Translations under genes and position numbers: made by a program
NCBI RefSeq assembly: GCF_030063205.1
Contig: NZ_JASISQ010000004.1
Location: 62,001-126,000 of the forward strand
Direction: 5' to 3'
Length of the DNA: 64,000 bases
Source of the DNA: Arthrobacter antibioticus
GTDB taxonomy: Bacteria > Actinomycetota > Actinomycetes > Actinomycetales > Micrococcaceae
The notes under the pieces: generated by a model
What the model saw: only the letters and a program-made list of their open reading frames with translations
What the model was told of the DNA's origin: nothing
Database searches by the model: none
In this document: piece after piece, positions 45,948 through 55,080 of the stretch
Layout: each line of letters opens with the position of its first letter
How positions within the stretch are numbered: position 1 is the first letter of the stretch

Positions 45948-47522
45948 GTGAACCAGACTGAGCAAAACACCGTGCACACCGACCCATCAAGCGAGCAGCC
46001 CCTCGAGGAGCGCGTGAACAACCGTTCTCAACGCCCTGATTCTTCTGCTTTCCGGACATTCATGGCCGCCAGTTGGGCGCCGTCATCCGCCGAACTTCCG
46101 GCCCGGGCCGAGGTGGCAGACCATGCCGCCCGCCGCCGTCGCGCAGTTTCCGAACAGTTCAAGACTGAACGCCTTGTCATCCCGGCAGGACCGTTGAAGG
46201 TCCGCTCCAACGACTGCGACTACCGCTTCCGCCCGCATTCCGCTTTCGCGCACCTAACCGGCCTGGGCGTTGACCATGAGCCCGACGCGGTTCTAGTGCT
46301 CGATCCGGTTGCCGAAGGTGAGGGCGACGATGGCGGTCACCACAACGCCACTTTGTACTTCCGCCCCATGGCTGGCCGGGACACCAAAGCTTTCTACGCC
46401 GATTCCCGCAGCGGCGAATTCTGGATTGGCCGACGCCCCACACTGCCGGAGTTCCAAGCCCAGCTTGGTTTGCCCACAGCAGATGTCACAGAGTTGGAAG
46501 TCGCCATCACCAAGAACGCTGGTGAGACAAGCGTGGGCGGGGTTTCCATCCGCCTGGTACGCAAGGTTGACGAGAACATCGACGCCCTTGTAGACACTGC
46601 CCGTTATAACACCTCCAAGAATCCCGACACCATGGATTTTGCCATCCTGGATGAACTTGATGGCAAATTGGCTGAAGCGCTTTCTGAGCTGCGCCTGATC
46701 AAGGACAGCTGGGAAATCGAGCAGATGAAGATTTCCGTTGCTGCAACCATCAACGGTTTTGAAGACATTGTGCGGGCACTGCCACGGGCCGTGACTCACA
46801 AACGCGGAGAACGCGTGGTTGAGGGTGCGTTCTTTGCTCGCGCCCGTGAAGAAGGCAATGAGCTTGGCTATGACACCATTGCCGCCTGTGGTAACAACGC
46901 CACAGTGCTGCACTGGAACCGCAATAGCGGAACCGTCAATGAAGGAGAACTGCTGTTGGTGGATGCCGGCGTTGAAGCAGATACCCTTTACACGGCGGAC
47001 ATCACCCGGACCTTGCCCATCAACGGTAAGTACTCCGATGTTCAGCGCAAGATCTACCAGGCCGTTCTGGATGCAGCTGATGCCGCCTTCGCCGTGTCCG
47101 TACCTGGACGCAAATTCCGCGACGTACACACGGCAGCCATGGAAGTGCTGGTAGATCGCCTGAATAGCTGGGGTCTGCTGCCGGTAACAGCTGAGGTTGC
47201 CCTCTCCCCCGAGGGTCAGCAGCACCGCCGGTGGATGCCACACGGCACAAGCCACCATTTGGGTTTGGACGTCCATGATTGCGCGCAGGCTCGCGCCGAG
47301 TTGTACTTGGACGGGATCATCACCGAAGGCATGGTTTTCACCATTGAGCCCGGCCTGTACTTCAAGGACGAGGACCTGGCCATCCCGGCCGAATACCGAG
47401 GCAATGGCGTCCGCATTGAAGATGACATCCTCATCACGGCTAACGGTCCCGTGAACCTTAGCGCGGCATTGCCTCGCGAAGCTGACGAGGTAGAAAAGTG
47501 GATGGCTAAGCTGAGCAGCTAA
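45948..47522 (+). CDS. pepP: Xaa-Pro aminopeptidase (M24B)
   Basis: A 524-residue aminopeptidase P. The N-terminal domain has VKVRSNDCDYRFRPHSAFAHLTG-like sequence (about 82-105). The dinuclear metal ligands are in LLVDAGVEADTLYTADITRT (two Asp, about 337-356), MPHGTSHHLGLDVHD (His, about 428-442), MVFTIEPGLYF (Glu, about 463-473) and GNGVRIEDDI (Glu). It removes N-terminal residues before proline. GTG 45948 is followed by a polar 40-residue leader, so a later start cannot be excluded. A very long antisense frame opposite it is a shadow. Confidence 0.93.
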   Translation: MNQTEQNTVHTDPSSEQPLEERVNNRSQRPDSSAFRTFMAASWAPSSAELPARAEVADHAARRRRAVSEQFKTERLVIPAGPLKVRSNDCDYRFRPHSAFAHLTGLGVDHEPDAVLVLDPVAEGEGDDGGHHNATLYFRPMAGRDTKAFYADSRSGEFWIGRRPTLPEFQAQLGLPTADVTELEVAITKNAGETSVGGVSIRLVRKVDENIDALVDTARYNTSKNPDTMDFAILDELDGKLAEALSELRLIKDSWEIEQMKISVAATINGFEDIVRALPRAVTHKRGERVVEGAFFARAREEGNELGYDTIAACGNNATVLHWNRNSGTVNEGELLLVDAGVEADTLYTADITRTLPINGKYSDVQRKIYQAVLDAADAAFAVSVPGRKFRDVHTAAMEVLVDRLNSWGLLPVTAEVALSPEGQQHRRWMPHGTSHHLGLDVHDCAQARAELYLDGIITEGMVFTIEPGLYFKDEDLAIPAEYRGNGVRIEDDILITANGPVNLSAALPREADEVEKWMAKLSS

Positions 47523-47533
47523 CTTCGCCCTCC

Positions 47534-47588
47534 CGGACGACGGCGGGTGCCCACCTTTGAGCGAAAGGTGGGCACCCGCCGTCGTCCG
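47534..47588 (+). terminator. 25-bp perfect GC-rich hairpin after pepP
   Basis: Arms 47534-47558 and 47564-47588 pair without a mismatch around the five-base loop GAGCG. It starts 11 bases after the pepP stop. There is no T-run. It is probably the pepP terminator or a 3'-end stabiliser. Confidence 0.85.
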
Positions 47589-47596
47589 CCCTCCCT

Positions 47597-47670
47597 CGTT
47601 GAAGTTGGAGATAATGACACCTCCACCTCCACGCCCCATCGTTGAAGTTGGAGATAATGACACCTCCACT
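47597..47670 (+). repeat. Two tandem 43-base units with the dispersed 19-base core
   Basis: CGTTGAAG followed by TTGGAGATAATGACACCTC occurs at 47597 and again 43 bases later at 47640. The 19-base core is identical to the inverted copy at 9643-9663. It lies directly behind the pepP terminator. Confidence 0.9.
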
Positions 47671-47676
47671 CGATCC

Positions 47677-47711
47677 TTGATGCTCGATGCTTGATGCTTG
47701 ATGCTTGATGC
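47677..47711. repeat. Heptamer microsatellite, TTGATGC x5
   Basis: Five consecutive 7-base units; the second reads TCGATGC. It directly follows the 43-base repeat pair. Confidence 0.92.
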
Positions 47712-48597
47712 CTACTATGTGTCCAAGCAGAATGGGCTCCTAAAAGTGACTCTTCCATGCCCGTCAAGCCGCGTTCCCAGTAGTTTGTGCTTGAATCTGA
47801 ACCAGGCATAGCCCGGAACATCCGGCGGGCCAAATATCGATTGAGGCAGCGGTGGATCTTCGTGGGGATCGCCATTATGCGGAAGGCGCTGTTCGGGGCT
47901 TTGCCGCCGCACCTGTTCAGTCGATGGGGCGCCGTGTTCGTTGCTGCGCACCAGTGCGTTCAGTGCCGGATAGGTCCTTGGCCCCACAAACGGTGACTAG
48001 TGTCCTCAGCCCCAGCCTGATTCCTGCCTAGGAGGCAGGGAAGTAATTAACACGTGGGACCCTAATCTCGCCGTGTGACCGCTGATCGATGTGGAAAACC
48101 GCACCCTTTCCAACCGTATTCTCCCTTGAAAATCAGGCCAGGAGTCCATCATCGTGTTCCCTGTGCCCGGCACTTGACCCAACGTGTCACCCGCCAGCCC
48201 CTGGCTGTATCAGCCTGTTCCAGAAGCGATCCCGAGAGCTAGGTTATGCCAACACTCACACCTGGCCAGGATGGACTAGGGAGAGCATGAAATGGCTCCG
48301 CGGTTACCGCTGCTCCAACGGGGATGGGCTCAACAGGGGCATTGGCGAATGGAAATGGGCCGTTGTTGCATCCGGCGTTGCCTGTGGTTCCGCACGGCTG
48401 AAAGAAACTTATAAAAGGGCATTCTCGAGGCTGGTATCTGACCAACTGAAAACGCGCGCCGGCGCGTATGAATCCGTGGATGGGTCTACGGCCCTTGAAA
48501 ACGAGAAGGTGACGACGTGCCCAGTGCCCTTTTGGTTGACCGCACTGAGCATTCGGCAATACTGGGAGTCAAGCTGAACAGCAGGAAGAGGTGACAG
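47712..48597. other. 886-base stretch without a recognisable gene
   Basis: Several short open frames cross this region on both strands (for example 48089-48577 plus, 47715-47987 minus), but none has a ribosome-binding site, family motif or plausible composition. It is likely decayed or non-coding sequence bordering the GNAT remnants. Confidence 0.6.
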
Positions 48598-49136
48598 ATG
48601 ACAGGCAGCGAATTTGCTGAGTACAAACCCCAACGCCCAAAGGGCACAGTGGTGGCTGGTCCCGTAGACCTCAGAATATGCATGTTTGGTGACATCGATG
48701 CGATACGCGGTATTGATATCAAAGCTGGTCGTACGCCGATGGACAGGCACCCGACGGGCACTACTTGGGCAGTGTTAGCGTAATCCCGGAGTTGAGGCGC
48801 CACGGGATAGCTCGGGCGTTGACTCAAGCGCGACTGGACTGGAGCTGGGAACGTGCAAATTCTGCCTGGTACATCGTCAACCTATCCAACCGAGCATCGA
48901 TCGAACTTCATCGTCAGTGGGGCTTCGCCGAAGTTGCCAGGGCTGAGAAATTTCACACGACCAGCTTCACCGGTGGCGTTGGTTGCTGTTGCAAGCGAAA
49001 CAGCCAACGGAAGATTGATGAACGGGTTCCCACCGGCTTCACAATATTTTTGTACCGGAGAGCGTTAGCAATCGTAGCCTCCGGTACAGCTCAGCAATAT
49101 TTAGTCCTAGTAGACGTTCGGTTTACGGGCCCTTAG
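48598..49136 (+). pseudogene. GNAT acetyltransferase remnant, frameshifted and internally deleted
   Basis: It starts with a good ribosome site (GAGGTGAC) and reads MTGSEFAEY, then LRICMFGDIDAIRGIDIKAGR. The frame is lost near 48750. It continues in another frame as GHYLGSVSVIPELRRHGIARALTQARLDWSWERA, the acetyl-CoA loop and helix of GNAT proteins, then ASIELHRQWGFAEVARAEKFH. About 40-50 residues between the first and second GNAT strands are missing. Confidence 0.85.
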
Positions 49137-49241
49137 ATGCCGACTAGAGGTAGCGTCCTGTCGGAACTCCCCCCGGCAAGAAACGAATTTCATTGGGTGT
49201 CTTGCGATTACTCTGCCCCGCGCTGTTGCGATACTTGCTAC

Positions 49242-49754
49242 ATGATTGTTCGATATCAAGATGAAACCATTACATCGGAGCTTTTGCGCTTGGAGCCGCT
49301 TTCGGTGGAGCATGCATCCGCAATGGTTGAGGTCTTGGCGGACGCTTCACTCTATGTATACACCGGAGGCGAGGCTCCCTCTCTTGAGCAGCTTCAGCGT
49401 CGATATGAGATTCAAGCCGTTGGCCACTCTGGCGACAGTTTGCAGGAGTGGTTCAACTGGATCGTGAAGTTGCAGGATAGCGATGCGCCCATTGGCTTTG
49501 TTCAGGCAACGGTAGAGTCAAGCGGCTCTGAACTCGTGGCCTGCATCGCCTGGGTGATTTCCCCAAACTTCCAAGGCCAAGGAATGGCGTCTGAAGCCAC
49601 GAACGCGATGTGCGATTGGTTGCGATCACGTGGAGTGGACAACTTCGTGGCGTATATCCATCCGGAGCATCTCGCCTCTATGGGTGTTGCCCTCAAACAG
49701 GGTCTGCATCCCACAGCTGTAGAGGAAGATGGAGAAGTTCGCTGGGAATCATAG
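49242..49754 (+). CDS. GNAT N-acetyltransferase (RimJ/RimL-like)
   Basis: A 170-residue protein from ATG 49242 (MIVRYQDETITSELLRLEPL). The N-terminal LRLEPLSVEHASAMVEVL and APIGFVQATVE suit the Acetyltransf_3 subgroup. The acetyl-CoA motif is VISPNFQGQGMASEATNAM (about 102-120). The target (N-terminal amine, antibiotic or small molecule) is unknown. A longer frame to 49137 lacks similarity. It stands alone in a gene-poor region. Confidence 0.85.
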   Translation: MIVRYQDETITSELLRLEPLSVEHASAMVEVLADASLYVYTGGEAPSLEQLQRRYEIQAVGHSGDSLQEWFNWIVKLQDSDAPIGFVQATVESSGSELVACIAWVISPNFQGQGMASEATNAMCDWLRSRGVDNFVAYIHPEHLASMGVALKQGLHPTAVEEDGEVRWES

Positions 49755-50120
49755 ATAACTTATCCACTCGATAGCCCTTCGGCTACGGCCAGTGATCTAC
49801 TCTGACTTCCGGGAATGCTCGCAGTGGAGGATGCCCTGGAAGGTTATCTAGGCGGTACTAAACGCGGCTTCGAGAGGGTGAACTAGTACAGAGTGAACTA
49901 GCGGCAAAATTCTCGGAGATACAGAAGATCCCCGCCTTCGGTCGGAGAGCATCTTTGACGGAGCATCTGATCTTCCCAGGCCATCACCGGCTGCACGTGC
50001 GTGGGCAAGGAATGTCCTCCACGAAGCGGGCATAAATACAGCAGATTCTCAAACGTCGGCAGTGCAGTGCCTTCGTGCGGCCACCTTCTGAAAGTTTCGA
50101 CGGGCCAAGACCGCATGAAT
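49755..50120. other. 366-base gene-free stretch
   Basis: Nothing coding is recognisable here. It separates two convergent GNAT genes. No long hairpin or repeat is evident. Confidence 0.6.
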
Positions 50121-50642
50121 CTAGTGCGTGTTGATCCAGTAGCGGCGTTTACCATTGCGGCTGTCTTCGTAGATGCCGCCATTCTTTTCAATAGTGGCCC
50201 GGGAACCGGTATTGTCCTCATCGCAGGTGAGTAGAACCCGGGAAATACCCAGCTCGCGGGCGATCGGCAAGGCGTCATTCAACGCCTTGGAGGCGTGACC
50301 GCGTTGGCGCGCGGATGGCCGCACACTGTATCCAATGTGCCCGCCAACATTCAGCCCAAAATTATTGAGCTCGTGTCTGATGGCCAAGGAACCAAGGACC
50401 ACATCCCCTTCAACGATCCACAGATAGGTGCACGTCACATAACCGGGCTTCCGTGGGCTTTCCGGTAGGGCGGCAGCAACAAGTTCTTCTACAAATTGGC
50501 CAAATTCCAGCGGACCCCGGAGGTCTGCCAAGGACCAATCCTCACCTCCGCCACCATCCCGGTGGGCTCCACCAAATTCAACAGCAGATTCTAGCCAAGA
50601 GGATTGGAAAATTACATTGGGAGTCATGAGGGTAGCCATCAA
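50121..50642 (-). CDS. GNAT N-acetyltransferase
   Basis: A 173-residue protein. YLWIVEGDVVLGSLAIRHEL (about 74-93) is the first core strand pair, GHIGYSVRPSARQRGHASKAL (about 101-121) holds the acetyl-CoA loop, and VLLTCDEDNTGSRATIEKNGG (about 136-156) is the C-terminal motif. The substrate is unknown. It is complete, unlike its plus-strand neighbour at 48.6 kb. Confidence 0.88.
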   Translation of the reverse strand: MMATLMTPNVIFQSSWLESAVEFGGAHRDGGGGEDWSLADLRGPLEFGQFVEELVAAALPESPRKPGYVTCTYLWIVEGDVVLGSLAIRHELNNFGLNVGGHIGYSVRPSARQRGHASKALNDALPIARELGISRVLLTCDEDNTGSRATIEKNGGIYEDSRNGKRRYWINTH

Positions 50643-50775
50643 AAGATCCTAGCCTGCTGCCTTGCGCTTTTGGACACCGCTCAGAAGCTTCCCATTCGAT
50701 AGATCGAAGGCCTACGCGTTCCAGATGCAGTACCTATCGCTCGCCCAGCGGTGAACCCGCCCGTAAGATCAGCCC

Positions 50776-50856
50776 ATGGATGATTCTTTGGTGCATCACG
50801 TATCGCGCGGAATGCTTATCCGCGCGGGGCGGGTGCTGCTGACCCGCCGGTCCTGA
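50776..50856 (+). pseudogene. NUDIX hydrolase N-terminal remnant (26 codons)
   Basis: It reads MDDSLVHHVSRGMLIRAGRV then LLTRRS and stops. SRGMLIRAGRVLLTRR is the first strand pair of NUDIX proteins (V-L-I-x-x-G-R-V-L-L-x-R-R). The Nudix box is gone; a GNAT gene begins 37 bases later, so a deletion probably joined the two. Confidence 0.65.
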
Positions 50857-50892
50857 TCAATAGCCAGAATGACGTAAAGCTATTGTTTGAGG

Positions 50893-51384
50893 ATGATGAC
50901 ATCAACGCGTGTAAGGGTACCGCAGGTGCAGGAGGCCAACGCTTTGGCCTTCGTCCACAATGAGGCATGGCGCGAAACATACGCAAGCCTGTTTCCCGAA
51001 GGCAGGTTCGGAAGTGTTGCACTGGCGCAGCGAGAACGTATGTGGTCTCAGATTCTCTCTAGCAACCGCCCGAACCGCGTTATTCGAGTGGCCGAGACAG
51101 AGGGTGACATTGTTGGTTTCGCGTTAGCGGGACCCGCTAAAGGCTCTGACGCTCCACGCGAGTTGGAGCTTTACATGATCTACTTACGGATCCACGCTCA
51201 AGGAACTGGCGCGGGACAAATGCTCATTGATGAAGTCCTCGGCGATTCCAAGGCCATTCTATGGGTCGCCGAAAAGAACCCGCGGGATCATGCCTTCTAT
51301 AGACGCAATAACTTCCGCCCGGACGGCTCCACGAAGACTGACCCAGACTCGCCTGAGGTCGTCGAAGTACGGTTTGTCCGATAA
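50893..51384 (+). CDS. GNAT N-acetyltransferase
   Basis: About 163 residues. VQEANALAFVHNEAWRETYASLFPEG (about 12-37) matches the N-terminus of many Acetyltransf_1 proteins. VGFALAGPAKGSDAPRELELYMIYLRIHAQGTGAGQML (about 77-114) gives the core strands and acetyl-CoA loop (GTGAG), and WVAEKNPRDHAFYRRNNFRPDG (about 123-144) the C-terminal motif. Start choice between ATG 50893 and 50896 is uncertain. Substrate unknown. Confidence 0.87.
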   Translation: MMTSTRVRVPQVQEANALAFVHNEAWRETYASLFPEGRFGSVALAQRERMWSQILSSNRPNRVIRVAETEGDIVGFALAGPAKGSDAPRELELYMIYLRIHAQGTGAGQMLIDEVLGDSKAILWVAEKNPRDHAFYRRNNFRPDGSTKTDPDSPEVVEVRFVR

Positions 51385-52095
51385 GGCTGGCAGCGGAACC
51401 GCACCTTAAGAATGAACGGCTCCACGATTCCAGGCACCCCTCAGGAGATTCCCGCTGCGACACCTCCAGGACCACCCGCAAGACCGATGCGGGGGCCTCC
51501 TGCCATTCCCCAGAGACGGTTATTCAAAGCACACTGTTGATTTATCCTGCTGGCAAAGATCAGCATTCATCTTTGCGCCACTCGCTGTGCCGTCAGGCTG
51601 CATCGCTGGATAAAATGAGCTGGACAACAGCACGCCCACCCTTCTTCCCTGTCTTAACCGCGTAGGTAGTGGGGTTTTACTGGATGACCGGGATACTCGC
51701 TGCCTCTCCAGAAGGAGTTACCGCACTTGCCGGAGCCATTCCGGCGACAAGCATGGCACCGGTTGTCAATGCGACATCGCCAACACCGGTCGTGTCCCTA
51801 AGTGAACCACGGTCGCCAAGCCAAATAGGCCACCGAGAATTGTTTCCTTGATCGACATGCTGATGCGCTTTTCTTCCTAGGAATCGACGGCTCGGTGCAC
51901 ACCCAATAGGCATACGGTGACCTTTGACCGCCCTTACCGACAGAGCGGGCGCACGTCACTGACTAGTAGGGCCCGGACTAAGGCAAAAGCAAACGCACGA
52001 GGGCCATTCTGCGCTCTGGAGACGTCGGGTGAGGCTTCTAAGCCTCGCCGCAGTATCTGACCAAGTGCTTCCATGACAGCCAGTGAGTGAACCTC
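51385..52095. other. 711-base stretch without a secure gene
   Basis: Apart from the possible broken small gene at 51677-51858, I see no coding sequence, RNA gene or conspicuous repeat. It marks the end of the gene-poor stretch before the conserved stress block. Confidence 0.6.
51677..51858 (-). pseudogene. Possible broken small membrane-protein gene
   Basis: After AGGA on the minus strand, MSIKETILGGLFGLATVVHL opens and then stops. A second frame continues GVGDVALTTGAMLVAGMAPASA and ends PVIQ. One frameshift would join them into a protein of about 60 residues with one hydrophobic segment. No family recognised. Confidence 0.3.
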
Positions 52096-52989
52096 TTAGT
52101 CTGATTTGTCCTGGTCAGTATGGTGTTGCGTAGACGTCTCTGAATCAGAGGGCCCAGAAGTCACGGGAGGTGTATCTGGGACGGAACGCTCCGGGGCTTG
52201 GACTCGGATGCCGTACTGTGGACGGCCGTCCGGCAAGTCGGGGAACTCGCCACGACGAGGTCCGTTCAGCGGTGCTTGGCCTGGACGGTCATGGTTTTCT
52301 CCACGTTCACCGGATGTCTGTGCATCGTTAACAGGCTCAGCCGGAGCATAGGGATCGTGCCAACCTTCGGGGCGCGAAGGCGTCGGAGCTGCACCACTTG
52401 GCGGCTGGGCCGGCGGATGATATCCCTGACCCTGCCCCTGGTATCCGGAGCCCTGAGCGTGCTGCTGGAGCGGCCGAGGCGCGTTCGCGTTCATTGGCAG
52501 CTGTGCCAGCAGGCGCCGCGCCTCTCCGGCCACATCTGCTGTAACAATAACGTCGTAACTGGTGGCCAGAACCTGGTTGGTTGAGGTGAAGTCGCGCTTA
52601 CCACGCTGCGCTGCGTAGCCAATAATCGCAAACAGCATCCACAACGCAGCGCCCAGAAGCACTGCCGTGAAAACATTTAGATATGGCGCACCGGCGTTGC
52701 TGGCGGAGTCAAAGAAGGAGAGCATTACGCCAATGAACAAGCCGAACCAGGCGCCCGTCATGGCACCCGTTAGGGCTACGCGCGGGTAACTGAGTTTACC
52801 TGTCACACGTTCCACGATCTTTAGATCGTTGCCCACAATAGAAACGTGCCTGACGGGAAATTTTTCATCCGCCAGATAATCTACCGCCTTCTGCGCATCC
52901 AAATAGGAAGTGTATGAACCGATTGTTTCCCCCGTAGGGACAATACGAGCCTCGTCCACGGGTCTGGTGCGTCCAAAGAGGTTTGCCAT
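52096..52989 (-). CDS. General stress protein, YflT/heat-induced domain, membrane-anchored
   Basis: A 297-residue protein from MANLFGRTR. Residues about 18-60 form the YflT-type domain (ETIGSYTSYLDAQKAVDYLADEKFPVRHVSIVGNDLKIVERVTG). Two transmembrane helices follow (about 76-96 and 108-128). YDVIVTADVAGEARRLLAQL (about 145-164) closes the folded part. The last 130 residues are Pro/Gly/Gln-rich and probably disordered. Function unknown; the domain is linked to heat and envelope stress. It diverges from the PRC-CBS gene. Confidence 0.82.
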   Translation of the reverse strand: MANLFGRTRPVDEARIVPTGETIGSYTSYLDAQKAVDYLADEKFPVRHVSIVGNDLKIVERVTGKLSYPRVALTGAMTGAWFGLFIGVMLSFFDSASNAGAPYLNVFTAVLLGAALWMLFAIIGYAAQRGKRDFTSTNQVLATSYDVIVTADVAGEARRLLAQLPMNANAPRPLQQHAQGSGYQGQGQGYHPPAQPPSGAAPTPSRPEGWHDPYAPAEPVNDAQTSGERGENHDRPGQAPLNGPRRGEFPDLPDGRPQYGIRVQAPERSVPDTPPVTSGPSDSETSTQHHTDQDKSD

Positions 52990-53123
52990 AGCTCTATTGT
53001 TCACCATGTTCCTGCACGTTTGCTGGAGTATCGCTGGTGGTGAAACGAAAAGTTCATGAAAGTCCTGCCACCAAGTACCAGAATGTTCCGTTCATTGTCC
53101 GGGCAGGGAAGTAACCTGTATCT

Positions 53124-54407
53124 GTGAGTACACAACCAACCCGTATTTTTGTCGCCCGACTCCTGGGTCTTGACGTTTTTGATCCCATCGGGGACAGACT
53201 CGGAAAATTGCGGGATGTAGTGGTTCTGGGACGCGGCCAGGGTAGCGCACCACACGCCGTTGGCATCGTCGTGGAGGTGCCGGGCAAGAAGCGCGTCTTT
53301 GTTCCCATGACCCGGCTGACCTCCATGGACCAGTCACAGATCATCTGCACAGGCCTAGTGAATTTGCGACGTTTTGAACAGCGTGGCGCGGAGCAGCTGG
53401 TGGTCGGCGGCATTTTTGACCGCAAAGTGACGCTCGTTGATGGCAGCGGATTCGCAGTTATTGAAGACATAGCTATGGATCAGCAACGCAACGGTGACTG
53501 GCTTGTGACTAAGTTCTTTGTACGCAGGGGCTCTTCGACATCGCGCCTGCGGGGCCTACGCCGTGGGCACACAATGCTCATCGATTGGGCAGAAGCCCGC
53601 CCCGATGACGCTGCGGCACCTCAAAGTGCCACCTATTTTGTGGCCACCCATGAGGATCTCAAGCCCGCTGACTTTGCTGACGCCCTTCAAGAGATGAGTG
53701 ACAAACGCCGCGTTGAAGTTGCCGGCGAGTTGCAGGATGAACGGCTGGCAGACATCATGTCCGAGCTGCCAGAAGATGACCAGGTCACGCTACTCTCGGC
53801 CTTGGACAATGAACGCGCCGCCGATGTTCTTGAGGAGATGGACCCCGACGACGCCGCTGACCTTCTGGCGGATCTTCCCAAGGCCAAGGCAGAAGAGCTG
53901 CTGTTGCTCATGGAACCCGATGAAGCCAAGGATGTGCGGCGTCTTCTCCAGTACGAAGAAGGCACAGCAGGTGCCCTGATGACACCCGTGCCAGTGATTT
54001 TGCCCCCTGAAGCCACGGTGGCTGAGGCGCTGGCCCACGTCCGCAGTGAAGACATCTCCCCCGCCCTGGCCTCAGCAATATTTATTTGCCGCCCCCCGCT
54101 GGAGACGCCCACAGGTCGATTCCTTGGCCTGGTCCACATCCAGCAGTTGCTGCGCAGCGCGCCCCCGGAACAGCTGGGCACCCTAGTGGATAAAAACCTG
54201 GAGCCCGTTTCAGACCAAGATGACATCAGCACTGTCAGCCACATCATGGCCTCGTACAACCTCAATTCCCTCCCGGTGGTCAGTAAAGAAGGCCGCTTGG
54301 TGGGTGCTGTCACGGTGGATGACTTGTTGGATCATCTGTTGCCTGAGGACTGGCGCAATCACGAAGACGGCGCACCGTTTAGAAAACTAGGAGGACGCAT
54401 TGGCTGA
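53124..54407 (+). CDS. PRC-barrel / MgtE-N / CBS-domain protein without a membrane channel
   Basis: A 427-residue soluble protein. Two PRC-barrel-like segments (about 7-75 and 90-155: DVFDPIGDRLGKLRDVVV; GGIFDRKVTLVDGSGFAVIEDIAM) precede an MgtE N-terminal superhelix (about 185-285: FADALQEMSDKRRVEVAGEL, MSELPEDDQVTLLSAL, LEEMDPDDAADLLADLP). A CBS pair follows (about 286-410: LMTPVPVILPPEATVAEAL; LPVVSKEGRLVGAVTVDDLLD). The magnesium channel of MgtE is missing, so it is likely a sensor or scaffold. It overlaps the DUF1003 gene by 8 bases, as in mycobacteria. Confidence 0.88.
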   Translation: MSTQPTRIFVARLLGLDVFDPIGDRLGKLRDVVVLGRGQGSAPHAVGIVVEVPGKKRVFVPMTRLTSMDQSQIICTGLVNLRRFEQRGAEQLVVGGIFDRKVTLVDGSGFAVIEDIAMDQQRNGDWLVTKFFVRRGSSTSRLRGLRRGHTMLIDWAEARPDDAAAPQSATYFVATHEDLKPADFADALQEMSDKRRVEVAGELQDERLADIMSELPEDDQVTLLSALDNERAADVLEEMDPDDAADLLADLPKAKAEELLLLMEPDEAKDVRRLLQYEEGTAGALMTPVPVILPPEATVAEALAHVRSEDISPALASAIFICRPPLETPTGRFLGLVHIQQLLRSAPPEQLGTLVDKNLEPVSDQDDISTVSHIMASYNLNSLPVVSKEGRLVGAVTVDDLLDHLLPEDWRNHEDGAPFRKLGGRIG

Positions 54408-55068
54408 GCGGCACCACACAAAGGGCGGCGGTCTTGATACGCCCATGGAGCTTAAGTCCCGGCTGTTGCCTAGCCTGACGAGCGATCCTGACTTTTTTGG
54501 TCGCTTTGCCGAACGGTTCGCCCGGTACATGGGTACGGCTAACTTCCTGCTCTACATGACCGTTTTTGTCATCGTCTGGATCGCTATCAACGTCATTGGT
54601 TTGTTCAGTCTGCGCTGGGATCCTTATCCGTTCATCTTGCTGAACCTCTTCTTTTCCACTCAGGCTTCCTACGCGGCACCCCTGATCCTCTTAGCTCAGA
54701 ACCGCCAGGATGACCGGGACAGGGTACAAATTGAGCAGGACCGTTCCCGCAATGAACGGAACTTGGCCGACACCGAATACCTCACCCGGGAGGTGGCGGC
54801 ACTGCGGATTTCCATCCGTGAGGTGGCAACGCGCGACTTCGTACGCTCTGAGCTGCGTAACCTTCTGGAGGAGCTCACAGCACTCCAAGACGCCGCCGCA
54901 AGAATGGGGCACCCCGGTGCTGAATCCTCCGATGGCGAGCTCCCAGACGCGGGAGATACGCTGAAGGAACGCCGCACCCGCAACCCAGCCACCAACAGCA
55001 TCAAGGTCACTGCCCCAAAAACAAGCTCGTCCAAGTCGGCCAACCCCAACCGCTCACCCAAAACTTAA
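54400..55068 (+). CDS. DUF1003 membrane protein
   Basis: A 222-residue protein from TTG 54400, preceded by a perfect AGGAGG five bases upstream. FFGRFAERFARYMGTANFLLYMTVFVIVWIAINV (about 27-60) and the second helix RWDPYPFILLNLFFSTQASYAAPLILLAQNRQ (about 68-99) are the DUF1003 signature. A coiled-coil-like segment follows (about 100-165), then a basic tail. Function unknown; it may work with the overlapping PRC-CBS protein. Confidence 0.9.
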   Translation: MAERHHTKGGGLDTPMELKSRLLPSLTSDPDFFGRFAERFARYMGTANFLLYMTVFVIVWIAINVIGLFSLRWDPYPFILLNLFFSTQASYAAPLILLAQNRQDDRDRVQIEQDRSRNERNLADTEYLTREVAALRISIREVATRDFVRSELRNLLEELTALQDAAARMGHPGAESSDGELPDAGDTLKERRTRNPATNSIKVTAPKTSSSKSANPNRSPKT

Positions 55069-55080
55069 GGCCTGCACCCC

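Noticed and set aside
46293-47669. 458-codon open frame antisense to pepP
   Set aside because: It lies wholly opposite a well-defined M24B peptidase, has no ribosome site and no motif; it is a codon-bias shadow.
47519-47987. Minus-strand frames (118 and 90 codons) after pepP
   Set aside because: They cross a terminator hairpin, tandem repeats and a microsatellite, and show no family features.
48089-48577. 162-codon plus-strand frame
   Set aside because: No ribosome-binding site, odd composition and no recognisable motif; probably non-coding.
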